A stretch of DNA of 7,470 bases from assembly GCA_015492395.1 (NCBI GenBank), contig WGFD01000337.1, forward strand, positions 1-7,470. Reading direction: 5' to 3'. The stretch's first letter is position 1. Every line of letters begins with the position of its first letter. This stretch comes from Deltaproteobacteria bacterium. GTDB taxonomy: Bacteria > Desulfobacterota > GWC2-55-46 > S146-70. Made by a program: the position numbers and the translations under genes. Under the pieces are notes generated by a model. It had not been told where the DNA came from and made no database searches. It was given only the letters and a program-made list of their open reading frames with translations. Positions 1-5,854 of the stretch are shown in pieces.

Positions 1-49
1 CGACCCCAACCTTGGCAAGGTTGTGCTCTACCAGCTGAGCTACTCCCGC
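1..49 (-). tRNA. tRNA-Gly (anticodon GCC), 5' part, cut by window edge
   Basis: Read on the minus strand from position 49, the sequence begins with the acceptor strand GCGGGAG. It continues with a D-arm (AGCTCAGCTGGTAGAGC) and an anticodon arm CAACCTTGCCAAGGTTG whose anticodon is GCC at tRNA positions 34-36, so it reads glycine GGC and GGU codons. The variable loop starts at GGGGTCG, where the window ends, so the T-arm and 3' acceptor strand are not visible. The D-arm and anticodon stem pair correctly and the invariant U8, U33 and G18G19 are present, so this is probably a functional gene. No integrase or attachment-site signature is visible next to it. Confidence 0.96.
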
Positions 50-124
50 GACATAGTCCTTTAAAAAACAGATCATCCCGCCTTTCTATTAGGCAGGTCA
101 CGGTTATCTTCCAAAGCGCGTCAA

Positions 125-152
125 ATTTTATCACAACAAGTGTATGTGTCAA
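125..152 (-). promoter_or_regulatory. Sigma-70 promoter of the tRNA-Gly transcript
   Basis: On the minus strand a perfect -35 box TTGACA (147-152) is followed after 16 bp by TAAAAT (125-130), a five-of-six match to the -10 consensus. Transcription would start near 117-119 and run about 70 nt into the tRNA gene at 49. The leader contains a small imperfect hairpin (CCTGCC pairing with GGCGGG through one G-U pair) and then a T-rich stretch. Assignment to the tRNA rests on orientation and distance. If correct, the tRNA-Gly is the first gene of its transcript. Confidence 0.75.
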
Positions 153-197
153 GAAAATATTGAAAATGTGCTCTTCAGCTAAGTCTCCATTCCCGCT

Positions 198-300
198 GAT
201 ATTGAAGCTCCCCGCAGCAAGCTGCGGGGAATGCCCGCCTGCCTGCCAATCTTGGCAGACAGGCCAATCCCGGCGGCCATGCGCTTACTATGCATCTTCA
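198..300 (+). repeat. REP-like structured dispersed repeat, copy 1
   Basis: This 103-bp unit is also found, diverged, at 2542-2651. It opens with GATATTGAAG, then has a perfect palindrome with 10-bp arms (TCCCCGCAGC at 209-218, GCTGCGGGGA at 221-230) around AA. A second hairpin follows: GCCTGcCTGCCAA (237-249) pairs with TTGGCAGaCAGGC (252-264) apart from one mismatch. It ends at ATGCATCTTCA. Two consecutive hairpins in an intergenic unit are typical of REP/BIME-type elements. No REP-associated transposase is present here. It lies upstream of the HETGH-protein gene and could affect that transcript or the end of another, but nothing shows this directly. Confidence 0.7.
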
Positions 301-392
301 CTCCATCGGCGCGTACATAGCAAGTGGGCTTTGTCGTCAGTCCCTTAAAGAAAGGGGCAAAAAGGCCGAAATAGTGAGAGTAATAGACTTCG

Positions 393-1088
393 ATGAGGAT
401 TATGCATATATCTCCAAAAACAGATCGCCCACCTGCTTCGCAGCTATTCAAGAAGGCGCTTATCCCCCTACTTCTCTCCCTGATCATCCTGTTTGTCTCC
501 ACCCCTTCGGCTATGGCTTCGGACACACGGCAGAGGCACGTGTCACCCACTTCGGCCATAGAAGGACTGGCTCAGATAGGAATGGCCTACATCACACATA
601 TCGTTATACATGAAACAGGCCACGCAGCTATAGCCAACCATGTCGGAGCCGACGGCATCAGTATGGAGTTCCTGACAAACAGCGGCGGCAACTTCTTTCT
701 CGGGATGAGCAATGTAACGAGCATAGACGAGGACTCCATCCTGCCATACAGCGTAGGCGGTGAATTCGCAGCCAACCTGACCTTCGAATATGCCTTGCAG
801 GACTTCAGAAGGGAACCTTCGCTATTCAATAAATCCCTGCTCCTCTTCAGCGGTACGGACTTCCTTATGTACTCACTATACGCCTTTTACATGACAGACG
901 GCAATCCCTCCTATGACCCCATAATTATTTCCGAAACCACGGGGTTATCAAAGGATGTAGTGTTCTCCGCAGCCCTACTCCAAACTATCTTGAATGCACA
1001 GAGGCTTTACTCCGGTCACGACAGGATAATCCCCTATATCACCCTGGACAGATACTCCGCCATCTTTAACCTTAAGCTTATATTTTAG
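393..1088 (+). CDS. Exported or membrane-anchored putative zinc metalloprotease (HETGH motif), family not recognised
   Basis: The 231-residue product has a basic N-terminus and a hydrophobic segment at about residues 20-42 (ending STPSAMAS), which reads as a signal peptide or N-terminal anchor. The key motif is HETGHA at residues 73-78, a HExxH zinc site in a weakly hydrophobic helix as in M50-like and other gluzincin peptidases. Candidate third ligands are E124 in GGEFAAN or D156 in SGTDFLMY; neither is certain. Residues 147-168 form a second hydrophobic stretch. The C-terminus ends LKLIF. The start could be ATG 393 or ATG 402; neither has a strong Shine-Dalgarno, although GAGGA lies just before 402. 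The stop codon TAG at 1086-1088 directly touches the left end of the insertion sequence, so the original C-terminus may have been changed. The substrate is unknown; the protease role is inferred from the motif alone. Confidence 0.75.
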   Translation: MRIMHISPKTDRPPASQLFKKALIPLLLSLIILFVSTPSAMASDTRQRHVSPTSAIEGLAQIGMAYITHIVIHETGHAAIANHVGADGISMEFLTNSGGNFFLGMSNVTSIDEDSILPYSVGGEFAANLTFEYALQDFRREPSLFNKSLLLFSGTDFLMYSLYAFYMTDGNPSYDPIIISETTGLSKDVVFSAALLQTILNAQRLYSGHDRIIPYITLDRYSAIFNLKLIF

Positions 1089-1131
1089 GGAAAGTCTGAT
1101 TAATCGGTCGTGCCCCTTTAACTTCATGACA
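1089..1131 (+). repeat. Left terminal inverted repeat of the IS
   Basis: It begins GGAAAGTCTGATTAATCGG and matches the reverse complement of 2270-2312 at most of its 43 positions. The longest identical block is TAATCGGTCGTG. Its first base follows the TAG stop of the upstream gene with no gap. The transposase promoter would be expected here or just inside, but no convincing -35/-10 pair was recognised. Confidence 0.9.
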
Positions 1132-1158
1132 AAATATGCTATCATCCTCACCAATGAG

Positions 1159-1164
1159 AGGAGG
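1159..1164 (+). promoter_or_regulatory. Shine-Dalgarno that fixes the transposase start at 1172
   Basis: AGGAGG lies 7 nt before ATG 1172 and is within a longer purine run. An in-frame ATG at 1136 lies upstream but has no such site, so 1172 is the preferred start. This gives a protein beginning MAKRGRKPGY. Confidence 0.8.
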
Positions 1165-1171
1165 TGAGGAG

Positions 1172-1642
1172 ATGGCAAAGCGTGGTCGTAAGCCAGGATA
1201 CACGGATCAAGCCTGTCCCAACAAAAAATGCTCTCTCTATGGAGAAAAAGGAAAAGGCAACATAGTTTCCAATGGAACCTATCAGACACAAAGCGGTCGA
1301 GTCAGACAGTTTCTCTGTCGTGGTTGCGGAACAAATTTTAACAATCATAGGGGCACCTTCTTCCATGACCTGCGCACACCCAGGGAAAAGGTCCTTCTGG
1401 CCTTGAAGCTACTGGTCAAAGGGATGCCTTTACGAGGCGTGGCCGAGGTCCTTGAAGTCAAACTGGATACTGTACGAACGTGGCTCAGGCTTGCAGCCAA
1501 ACACAGCGCCTCTGTCAACGATATGCTTCTTAAGGAGCTGAAGGTCTCGCAGGTAGAGCTCGATGCCCTATGGAGTTTCGTCAAAAAAAACTCTTTACGC
1601 CGGCGGGCGAACCTCTGGAAGGCACGCTCTGGCTTGGTGTAA
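1172..1642 (+). CDS. InsA-like zero-frame product of the IS (DNA-binding regulator)
   Basis: Without frameshifting, translation from ATG 1172 ends at TAA 1640-1642 and gives 156 residues. These carry the C4 zinc finger and helix-turn-helix but only the first catalytic aspartate. The last 16 residues (SLRRRANLWKARSGLV) come from out-of-frame reading beyond the slip site and are not expected to be conserved. In classical IS1 the corresponding protein, InsA, binds the ends and represses transposase expression; the same role is inferred here. Confidence 0.7.
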   Translation: MAKRGRKPGYTDQACPNKKCSLYGEKGKGNIVSNGTYQTQSGRVRQFLCRGCGTNFNNHRGTFFHDLRTPREKVLLALKLLVKGMPLRGVAEVLEVKLDTVRTWLRLAAKHSASVNDMLLKELKVSQVELDALWSFVKKNSLRRRANLWKARSGLV

Positions 1643-2277
1643 GCTTTGCCACTCAATCGAGACTGTTCATCCAATGGGAGATTGCCTCTGAGGAGTCCTC
1701 TCTGGCCGAGCCGTTGATCAGCAATACGGAAGACAGGCTTTCTCGCGGTTGTTGGCCTATATGGACCAGTGACGGATTGGATGCTTATGGTAATGCCCTT
1801 AAGATGCGACACCATCTGATCCAGACCTTCCCTCGCACGGGCAAACGTGGACGTCCTCGAAGGCCAAAGTTGGTGGCCCATCCGAACCTGCTTTATGGTC
1901 AAGTCGTTAAACATCGCAATGAGCGTCATTATGTTACACACGTGGAAGAGAGGGCAGTATATGGCCCGGCTCCATCGGCAAATATTACGACCTCTTACAT
2001 AGAGAGGCAAAACCTGAACCTTCGCCACGAAAACCGGCGATTGACGCGAAAGACGATAGCATTTTCAAAGAAGGCAGATGCCTTTAAAGACCAGGTCGCC
2101 TTTTATCAGGCTGCATTTAATCTGACCCGGCCGCATAGTGGCTTGGCCCGTAAGATCGAGAAGCCCGCAGCCGGTTGTATGAGAAAGTGGCAACCCGTAA
2201 CACCTGCTATGGCAGCGGGTATAACCGATCATGTCTGGTCTTTAAAGGAGCTATTATCATACAGATTATTATCATGA
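1172..2277 (+). CDS. IS1-family transposase, frameshifted fusion product (InsAB'-like)
   Basis: Joining the two frames by a -1 shift at 1585-1591 gives about 368 residues. The N-terminal part has a zinc-finger-like set of cysteines (C15-x4-C20 and C49-x2-C52) and then a helix-turn-helix at about 72-110, used for binding the IS ends. The catalytic DDE residues are split by the frame change: D131 (in VELDALWSF) lies before the shift, and D201 (in WTSDGLDAY) and E278 (in YIERQNLNLR) lie after it. The stretch ERQNLNLRHENRRLTRKT is very characteristic of IS1 InsB. A further conserved-looking tail ends near TPAMAAGITDHVW. The fused protein cuts and joins DNA during transposition. All recognisable motifs are intact and there are no internal stops, so it may still be active. 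The alternative is that the A8 run carries a simple indel in a formerly single-frame gene. Confidence 0.9.
1585..1591 (+). promoter_or_regulatory. Programmed -1 ribosomal frameshift site A_AAA_AAC
   Basis: An A8 run at 1583-1590 followed by C gives the heptamer A AAA AAC exactly in register with the zero-frame codons AAA (1586-1588) and AAC (1589-1591). This is the slippage sequence used by IS1 and many other insertion sequences. Slipping back one base leads directly into the frame encoding the rest of the DDE domain. GC-rich self-complementary sequence (CGCCGGCG) lies about 8 nt downstream and could help stall the ribosome, but no clear pseudoknot or long stem was found. Confidence 0.75.
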
Positions 2278-2312
2278 CATTAAAGGGTCACGACCGATTA
2301 TTCAGAGGTTCC
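2270..2312 (-). repeat. Right terminal inverted repeat of the IS
   Basis: Read on the minus strand it begins GGAACCTCTGAATAATCGG, matching the left end except for scattered changes. Its inner part overlaps the last codons of the transposase, which stops at 2275-2277. The outermost 16 bp (ATTATTCAGAGGTTCC on the plus strand, 2297-2312) recur exactly at 2681-2696. Confidence 0.9.
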
Positions 2313-2347
2313 ATAAATAGATCGATACCACAATGAACACGAATGAG

Positions 2348-2488
2348 GTTTTCAATTTGGAAAGGATTAATTTTCCGCAAGGTCAAGGAAAATAAGGGCT
2401 TACGCGGAGGCGTATTGACGTGCGCCGCACAAGCAATAACGTGGATTGACACAGAGATTGCGGAAAATAAGCCTTTCCAGATGAAAAC
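2348..2488. repeat. Palindromic MITE-like element, about 141 bp
   Basis: Imperfect terminal inverted repeats of 33 bp (2348-2380) and 31 bp (2458-2488) share GTTTTCA, TGGAAAGG and TTTTCCGCAA on opposite strands. The centre holds another inverted repeat: GTGCG (2420-2424) and CGCAC (2426-2430), flanked by ATTG and CAAT. The block GGAAAATAAG also occurs twice in direct orientation (2388-2397, 2462-2471). The unit could fold almost end to end as a single strand and has no coding capacity, as expected for a non-autonomous element mobilised in trans. No target duplication was identified at its edges. A structured RNA or attachment-type site is a less likely alternative. Confidence 0.6.
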
Positions 2489-2541
2489 TATTTAACTAAA
2501 GAAATAGCAGTTAGTCAAGTATCATATTTTTTGCCAGATAA

Positions 2542-2651
2542 GATATTGAAGCCCCCCGCAGCAAGCTGCGGGGGAATGCTCGTCTGCACGCCTGTCAATC
2601 CTGACGGACAAGTGCGTCACACGGCCGACAGGCGCCCGCGATGCATGTTCA
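2542..2651 (+). repeat. REP-like structured dispersed repeat, copy 2
   Basis: This is the second copy of the unit at 198-300, in the same orientation. It shares GATATTGAAG, a 10-bp-arm palindrome (CCCCCGCAGC at 2553-2562, GCTGCGGGGG at 2565-2574) around AA, and ATGCAT(G)TTCA at its end. The outer palindrome base pair has changed on both sides (T-A in copy 1, C-G here). The second hairpin has 8-bp arms CGCCTGTC (2589-2596) and GACAGGCG (2627-2634) with a different, longer loop. Paired changes that keep the structure suggest folding is what has been conserved. Confidence 0.7.
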
Positions 2652-2665
2652 ACGTGGAAAGAATC

Positions 2666-2700
2666 TTAGGGAAGGGATGAATTATTCAGAGGTTCCTTAG
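2666..2700. mobile_element. 27-bp insertion-sequence relic between TTAG direct repeats
   Basis: Positions 2681-2696 are identical to the outer 16 bp of the IS right end at 2297-2312. The 27-bp segment 2670-2696 begins GGAA and ends TTCC, and is flanked on both sides by TTAG (2666-2669, 2697-2700). This looks like an element reduced to its two tips by internal deletion. The 4-bp flank would suit an IS5-type target (YTAR) better than IS1, so the donor may be a different element with a similar end. The short length leaves room for chance. Confidence 0.45.
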
Positions 2701-3059
2701 AAGATGAAGCAGCTTATTGTGAAATCCCTACGTTGAGGGTTTGCATGGCAGGCTTTCAGGCAAGGACCATAGTTGCCACATCCATCCCTCAAGGGAGCGA
2801 AGATCTCCATCGAGTACCATGGCGGCCGGATTCGGGGGATAAAAGTACTTTGTGATTTTATGAAAATATACTAAATTAACGGAAATCCCCGCTGTACACA
2901 ACATCATTATATGCACCCGCAAAATGCCGGAGTAAAGCGGACCATCGCCGTGAGATTAGCCGGACTGCTCAAAAAGCTCCGGAGGGTGCAAGATGTTTAG
3001 AAGGGAAATCGTCTACTTGCCATCCACACCGGACGATAGTACGTAGATAGATTTTTCCA
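2701..3059. other. Intergenic stretch of about 360 bp upstream of the M15 peptidase gene
   Basis: No convincing gene is seen. On the minus strand 2728-2922 is open (64 codons), but the peptide lacks a recognisable domain and has no good ribosome-binding site. AT-rich DNA at 2839-2876 contains the inverted repeat ATAAAA/TTTTAT and a good -10-like TATACT (2867-2872) without a matching -35, so it is at best a weak plus-strand promoter for the next gene, with a leader of about 180 nt. A hairpin at 2960-2982 pairs CCGGA with TCCGG and GCT with AGC around CAAAAA-type loop sequence, with a 2-nt bulge; its role is unknown. Confidence 0.5.
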
Positions 3060-3683
3060 GTGGCCCAATGGAGGGTCGTGAAGGTATCCCGGATATATAT
3101 ATTCTATGCAATCCTGGTCTTACTGCTGGTATCAGGCCACTCTGCTTTCAGCGATGATGGCGCTTCCGCCAGCATGTACGGGCACAAGCATCACGAAACA
3201 GCGCCTGAGTCAGGCCTTCAAAGTGTGGGAGAGTACCGAACTACCGGGCGCATCGTCAGGTTGCTTCCCGCTGCTGCAAACTCTTTTAAAAGGATGCAAA
3301 AAGAAGGTTTGCGGCACGGGATTAAGATCATCCCGATATCCGGTTTCAGAAGATTCTCATATCAAAGCAGCTTGTTTGAACGGGCGGTGAAGCGTTACGG
3401 CAGCAGAGAGCGTGCCGCCCGATGGGTTGCCCCGCCGGGGTACTCGGAACACCATACGGGGCTTGCCATTGATATCGGGGACGGAGCGCGCCCGGAATGC
3501 AACGTCGAGGCCTGCTTCGAAGAGACCAGGACATACAGGTGGCTGAGGAATAACGCGGAACGCTTTGGGTATGAACTCTCCTTTCCAGGCAAAGGTTCCA
3601 TGGTCTCATTCGAACCGTGGCACTGGAGGTTTACAGGAGACTCCAAGAGCCGTGAGGTCATGCAGACCGATGGACGAAGGTAG
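3060..3683 (+). CDS. Exported D-alanyl-D-alanine carboxypeptidase, peptidase M15 (VanY-type)
   Basis: The 207-residue product starts with a short basic region and a hydrophobic stretch (about residues 12-29, ending VSGHSAFS), a signal peptide for the periplasm. The M15 zinc site is complete. SEHHTGLAIDI at 129-139 supplies ligands H131 and D138, and EPWHWRF at 185-191 supplies the catalytic E185 and ligand H188. SGFRR at 95-99 matches the family's substrate-side SGYR motif. Family members remove the terminal D-alanine from peptidoglycan stem peptides, so a wall-remodelling role is expected; nothing links it to vancomycin resistance. C148 and C152 may form a disulfide. Start choice is uncertain: GTG 3060 lacks a clear Shine-Dalgarno, while GTG 3078 has GGAGGG almost touching it; both keep the signal peptide. 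The gene faces the phosphatase gene tail to tail with 34 bp between, and no terminator hairpin is obvious there. Confidence 0.9.
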   Translation: MAQWRVVKVSRIYIFYAILVLLLVSGHSAFSDDGASASMYGHKHHETAPESGLQSVGEYRTTGRIVRLLPAAANSFKRMQKEGLRHGIKIIPISGFRRFSYQSSLFERAVKRYGSRERAARWVAPPGYSEHHTGLAIDIGDGARPECNVEACFEETRTYRWLRNNAERFGYELSFPGKGSMVSFEPWHWRFTGDSKSREVMQTDGRR

Positions 3684-3717
3684 TACCCCCCAGCGCCACT
3701 TGTATCGCCGCCTCCAA

Positions 3718-5682
3718 TCATGCGATTCGTTCGGCAACTACAACGGTGATATCGTCCGTTACGTCCGCGCCATCCAGAAAGCCCCCCCTCCCCCTGTCGA
3801 CAAGTCTGTCAACAACTTCGTCCAACGTATGGCCGTCACAGTGAGACTCTATATACTCCAGCAGCCTCGCACTGCCGATGTGCTTTCCACCCTCCCCTCT
3901 GGCCTCAAAGAGGCCGTCCGTATAGAGAAAAAGCCTGTCACCCACATCAAGGTACGCCTCCCTTTTTTCAAACGCCCCCCAGTTTGCAAGACATATAGGC
4001 ATGGCATTCGCCTTCAAGACCGTGCACATCTTTTCACCGCCCTTATAGAGAATTGCGCCTGGATGGCCGGCGCCGGAAAATATCAGGATCCCTGTCTGCG
4101 GATAATAGACGGAGCAAAAGGCCGTTATGAAGGTCTCCTCGGAAAGGTCCCTCATCAGGGCGGAATGTAACATCCGTAATACCCACTCTGGGTCTTCGGC
4201 CTTTTCGAATGAGAGGCGGAAATAGACCTTAAGAAGGGCCGTGAAGAGGGCCGCCGGGGCGCCGTGGCCGGAGACATCGGCGATAAAGAGGCCACACGAA
4301 TCCCCCCTGTCTACCACGTCATAGAAGTCCCCTCCGATCTTGTTCATCGGAAGGTACCTGGCGGTGAGCCTCAAAGAGGGGATATCTGGAAGCGGGTTGG
4401 GCAGCAGACTCCTCTGCACGGCCCTGGCGGCCTCCAGGTCACCTTCAATCATGCGGTTCCTCTCCTCACAAACTCTCTTCCTCTCCCTGATGTCCTCCAT
4501 TGATGCCTCGAGCCTTGCCTTCATATAGTTAAACCTCTCAATAAGATCCTCCATCTCATCACCGGTATGTACTGCCAGATCATGGTCTACCCCCCCTTGC
4601 GATATTCGCTTTACACCATTATACAGGTCGAGTATCGGTCGCGCAAAGCGCTTGGTCATCCATACGCCCAATATACAAGCTGAAATCACGGCGAAACCAC
4701 CCACTATCACAAATACCAGTTCCAGCCTTAACGAAGAAGACCATACCACTCTCTTCGGGAATGACATGGCAACTACCCAGAAGCTCCCCGGCATAGTAGC
4801 ACTGAGAGAGACTGGGGAGTAGGATATAGTTTCATCTTCCGTGTGGATGACACCCGGCTTGCCCGAGAGGATGGAGGTAACCACTTCTTTTGTATAGTCG
4901 CTGTCCATGCCTTCCGTTCGATCATAAATTATTGCTCTATCTTCTCCCTTTGAAGCGTCAAGTTTTGCGATATATTCTCCGCCTTCGTTCACCATGAACA
5001 ACCCGACTTCATCTGTAAGGTGACCGGACGGAAGATCCCTGATAACCCTGTCTGTAAAGATGTCGACCATGACAACGCCTCTTCTCCGTCCGGCATGATC
5101 GAATACCGGCGTGGCGAATCTTACGACGCTATTGTTGAGGCATTCACTCCCGTCACCTCCGGCATCCGGATCCACTGCAGGGGTGGTATATATCCGCCCC
5201 TCTGAATAGTTCATGAAGTCGATAGCTCTCCACTTGTACTGCAACCCGGCCGCGGACGCCACACTCCGGCCCTGACGGTCATAGCCGGCCCCTGCAACCT
5301 CATAACCTCTCTCATCGACATACCATATCCGGCAGTAAGAGGGTTGGACTCTTAATAAGAATAGGAACTCCTCTTCCAGCCGTTCTCTGGAAGGTTTATA
5401 GCCCCCGGAGGAACCCGGTCCCTTAAGTTTCAAGAGCTCTTTGAGTGGATCTGAACGGCTTAAGACGAGGAGGTCCCTCTGTACATCTCCAAGTAGATCC
5501 TCAATCTCATAGGCGTGCATGGATGCCTCATATTCGAGTTTATCCAGTATGGAACCTTCGAGGGTCCGGGAGGAGTAGTGTGCCAGATATATCCCCGCAG
5601 CCAAAAGCGGAATTACCGCAATTACCAGGAATGCCGATATCAGCTTTGCCTTTATGGTTTTGGGGAGAGGTATCCGCTTCAT
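3718..5682 (-). CDS. Membrane sensor with HAMP and SpoIIE/PP2C serine phosphatase domains
   Basis: From ATG 5682 the protein has 654 residues (an in-frame TTG at 5706 would add eight). Layout: membrane segment at about 15-35; extracytoplasmic sensor region at about 36-315, size and pattern (for example CRIWYVDERG, VVMVDIFTDR) fitting a double-Cache ligand-binding domain; second membrane segment at about 321-342; HAMP linker at about 343-395; short coiled coil; and the phosphatase domain from about 420 to the end. The PP2C metal-binding acidic motifs are present: GGDFYDV (D452), ADVSGHG (D469), YTDGLFEA (D589) and DDITVVV (D643, D644). AARAVQRSLLP is the typical RsbU/SpoIIE-type entry motif. 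Such proteins dephosphorylate a serine or threonine on a STAS anti-anti-sigma protein in response to a signal. It is 172 bp downstream of cheB on the same strand, so it may be cotranscribed and may feed chemotaxis-related input into partner switching. Its substrate is not in the window. Confidence 0.92.
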   Translation of the reverse strand: MKRIPLPKTIKAKLISAFLVIAVIPLLAAGIYLAHYSSRTLEGSILDKLEYEASMHAYEIEDLLGDVQRDLLVLSRSDPLKELLKLKGPGSSGGYKPSRERLEEEFLFLLRVQPSYCRIWYVDERGYEVAGAGYDRQGRSVASAAGLQYKWRAIDFMNYSEGRIYTTPAVDPDAGGDGSECLNNSVVRFATPVFDHAGRRRGVVMVDIFTDRVIRDLPSGHLTDEVGLFMVNEGGEYIAKLDASKGEDRAIIYDRTEGMDSDYTKEVVTSILSGKPGVIHTEDETISYSPVSLSATMPGSFWVVAMSFPKRVVWSSSLRLELVFVIVGGFAVISACILGVWMTKRFARPILDLYNGVKRISQGGVDHDLAVHTGDEMEDLIERFNYMKARLEASMEDIRERKRVCEERNRMIEGDLEAARAVQRSLLPNPLPDIPSLRLTARYLPMNKIGGDFYDVVDRGDSCGLFIADVSGHGAPAALFTALLKVYFRLSFEKAEDPEWVLRMLHSALMRDLSEETFITAFCSVYYPQTGILIFSGAGHPGAILYKGGEKMCTVLKANAMPICLANWGAFEKREAYLDVGDRLFLYTDGLFEARGEGGKHIGSARLLEYIESHCDGHTLDEVVDRLVDRGRGGFLDGADVTDDITVVVAERIA

Positions 5683-5770
5683 TGCTGGGTGTCCCGCCAA
5701 TAACAACCGTTTTGAGAAGGCTACGCAAGTCTAAATCCCGTCACCACAGGTGTTAAAAAGGTCTATCTGC

Positions 5771-5792
5771 GGCGTAGCGCGCCAAGTACGCC
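5771..5792 (-). promoter_or_regulatory. Intergenic hairpin between cheB and the phosphatase gene
   Basis: The inverted repeat GGCGTA (5771-5776) / TACGCC (5787-5792) could form a 6-bp stem with a 10-nt loop. On the minus strand a T5 run follows, but about 11 nt after the stem, so it is a poor match to an intrinsic terminator. It might attenuate readthrough from cheB or be chance. The 172-bp gap otherwise holds only short open frames of up to about 21 codons, with no recognised promoter; the sequence does not decide whether the phosphatase gene has its own. Confidence 0.3.
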
Positions 5793-5854
5793 TCATTCCA
5801 CCGCCGCCGGACGCCTCACATCCGCAGCTTGTTCAGCACCGTCATGAATAACCG

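Larger units (their letters stand above)
1089..2312 (+). mobile_element. Complete IS1-family insertion sequence (about 1.22 kb)
   Basis: The element is bounded by imperfect 43-bp inverted repeats that share the cores TAATCGGTCGTG and CCCTTTAA, and it encodes a two-frame IS1-type DDE transposase filling most of its length. At about 1224 bp it is longer than classical IS1 (about 770 bp), in line with its longer transposase. The bases just outside the ends (TATTTTAG on the left, ATAAATAG on the right) do not form an 8-9 bp target duplication of the kind IS1 normally makes. The insertion is therefore old, has been rearranged by recombination, or has ends a few bases away from those drawn. Confidence 0.9.

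Noticed and set aside
179..559. Long minus-strand open frame across the REP-like repeat and the start of the HETGH gene
   Set aside because: It overlaps the better-supported plus-strand gene with its signal peptide and zinc motif, runs through a palindromic repeat, and shows no recognisable domain.
1136..1171. Upstream ATG at 1136 as the transposase start
   Set aside because: A strong AGGAGG is ideally placed for ATG 1172, and the added 12 residues would be encoded by the Shine-Dalgarno region itself.
1345..2028. 227-codon minus-strand open frame inside the IS
   Set aside because: It is antisense to the well-identified transposase DDE and HTH regions and its peptide has no domain features, so it is a shadow frame.
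2915..2990. Possible c-di-GMP (GEMM) or cobalamin riboswitch upstream of the M15 peptidase (GCGGACC..., TTAGCCGG...)
   Set aside because: Short pieces resemble the 3' parts of these motifs, but the required conserved 5' parts (for example GGCAAACC for GEMM) and the expected spacing are absent. A covariance-model search (Infernal with Rfam) would settle it.
3565..4170. 201-codon plus-strand frame overlapping the end of the M15 gene and the phosphatase gene
   Set aside because: It overlaps two confidently identified genes in other frames and has no recognisable motif.
5774..5800. Sigma-54-like promoter (TTGGCGCG...CCGC, minus strand) before the phosphatase gene
   Set aside because: The GG to GC spacing is 11 rather than 10 bp and the TTGCA element is not matched.
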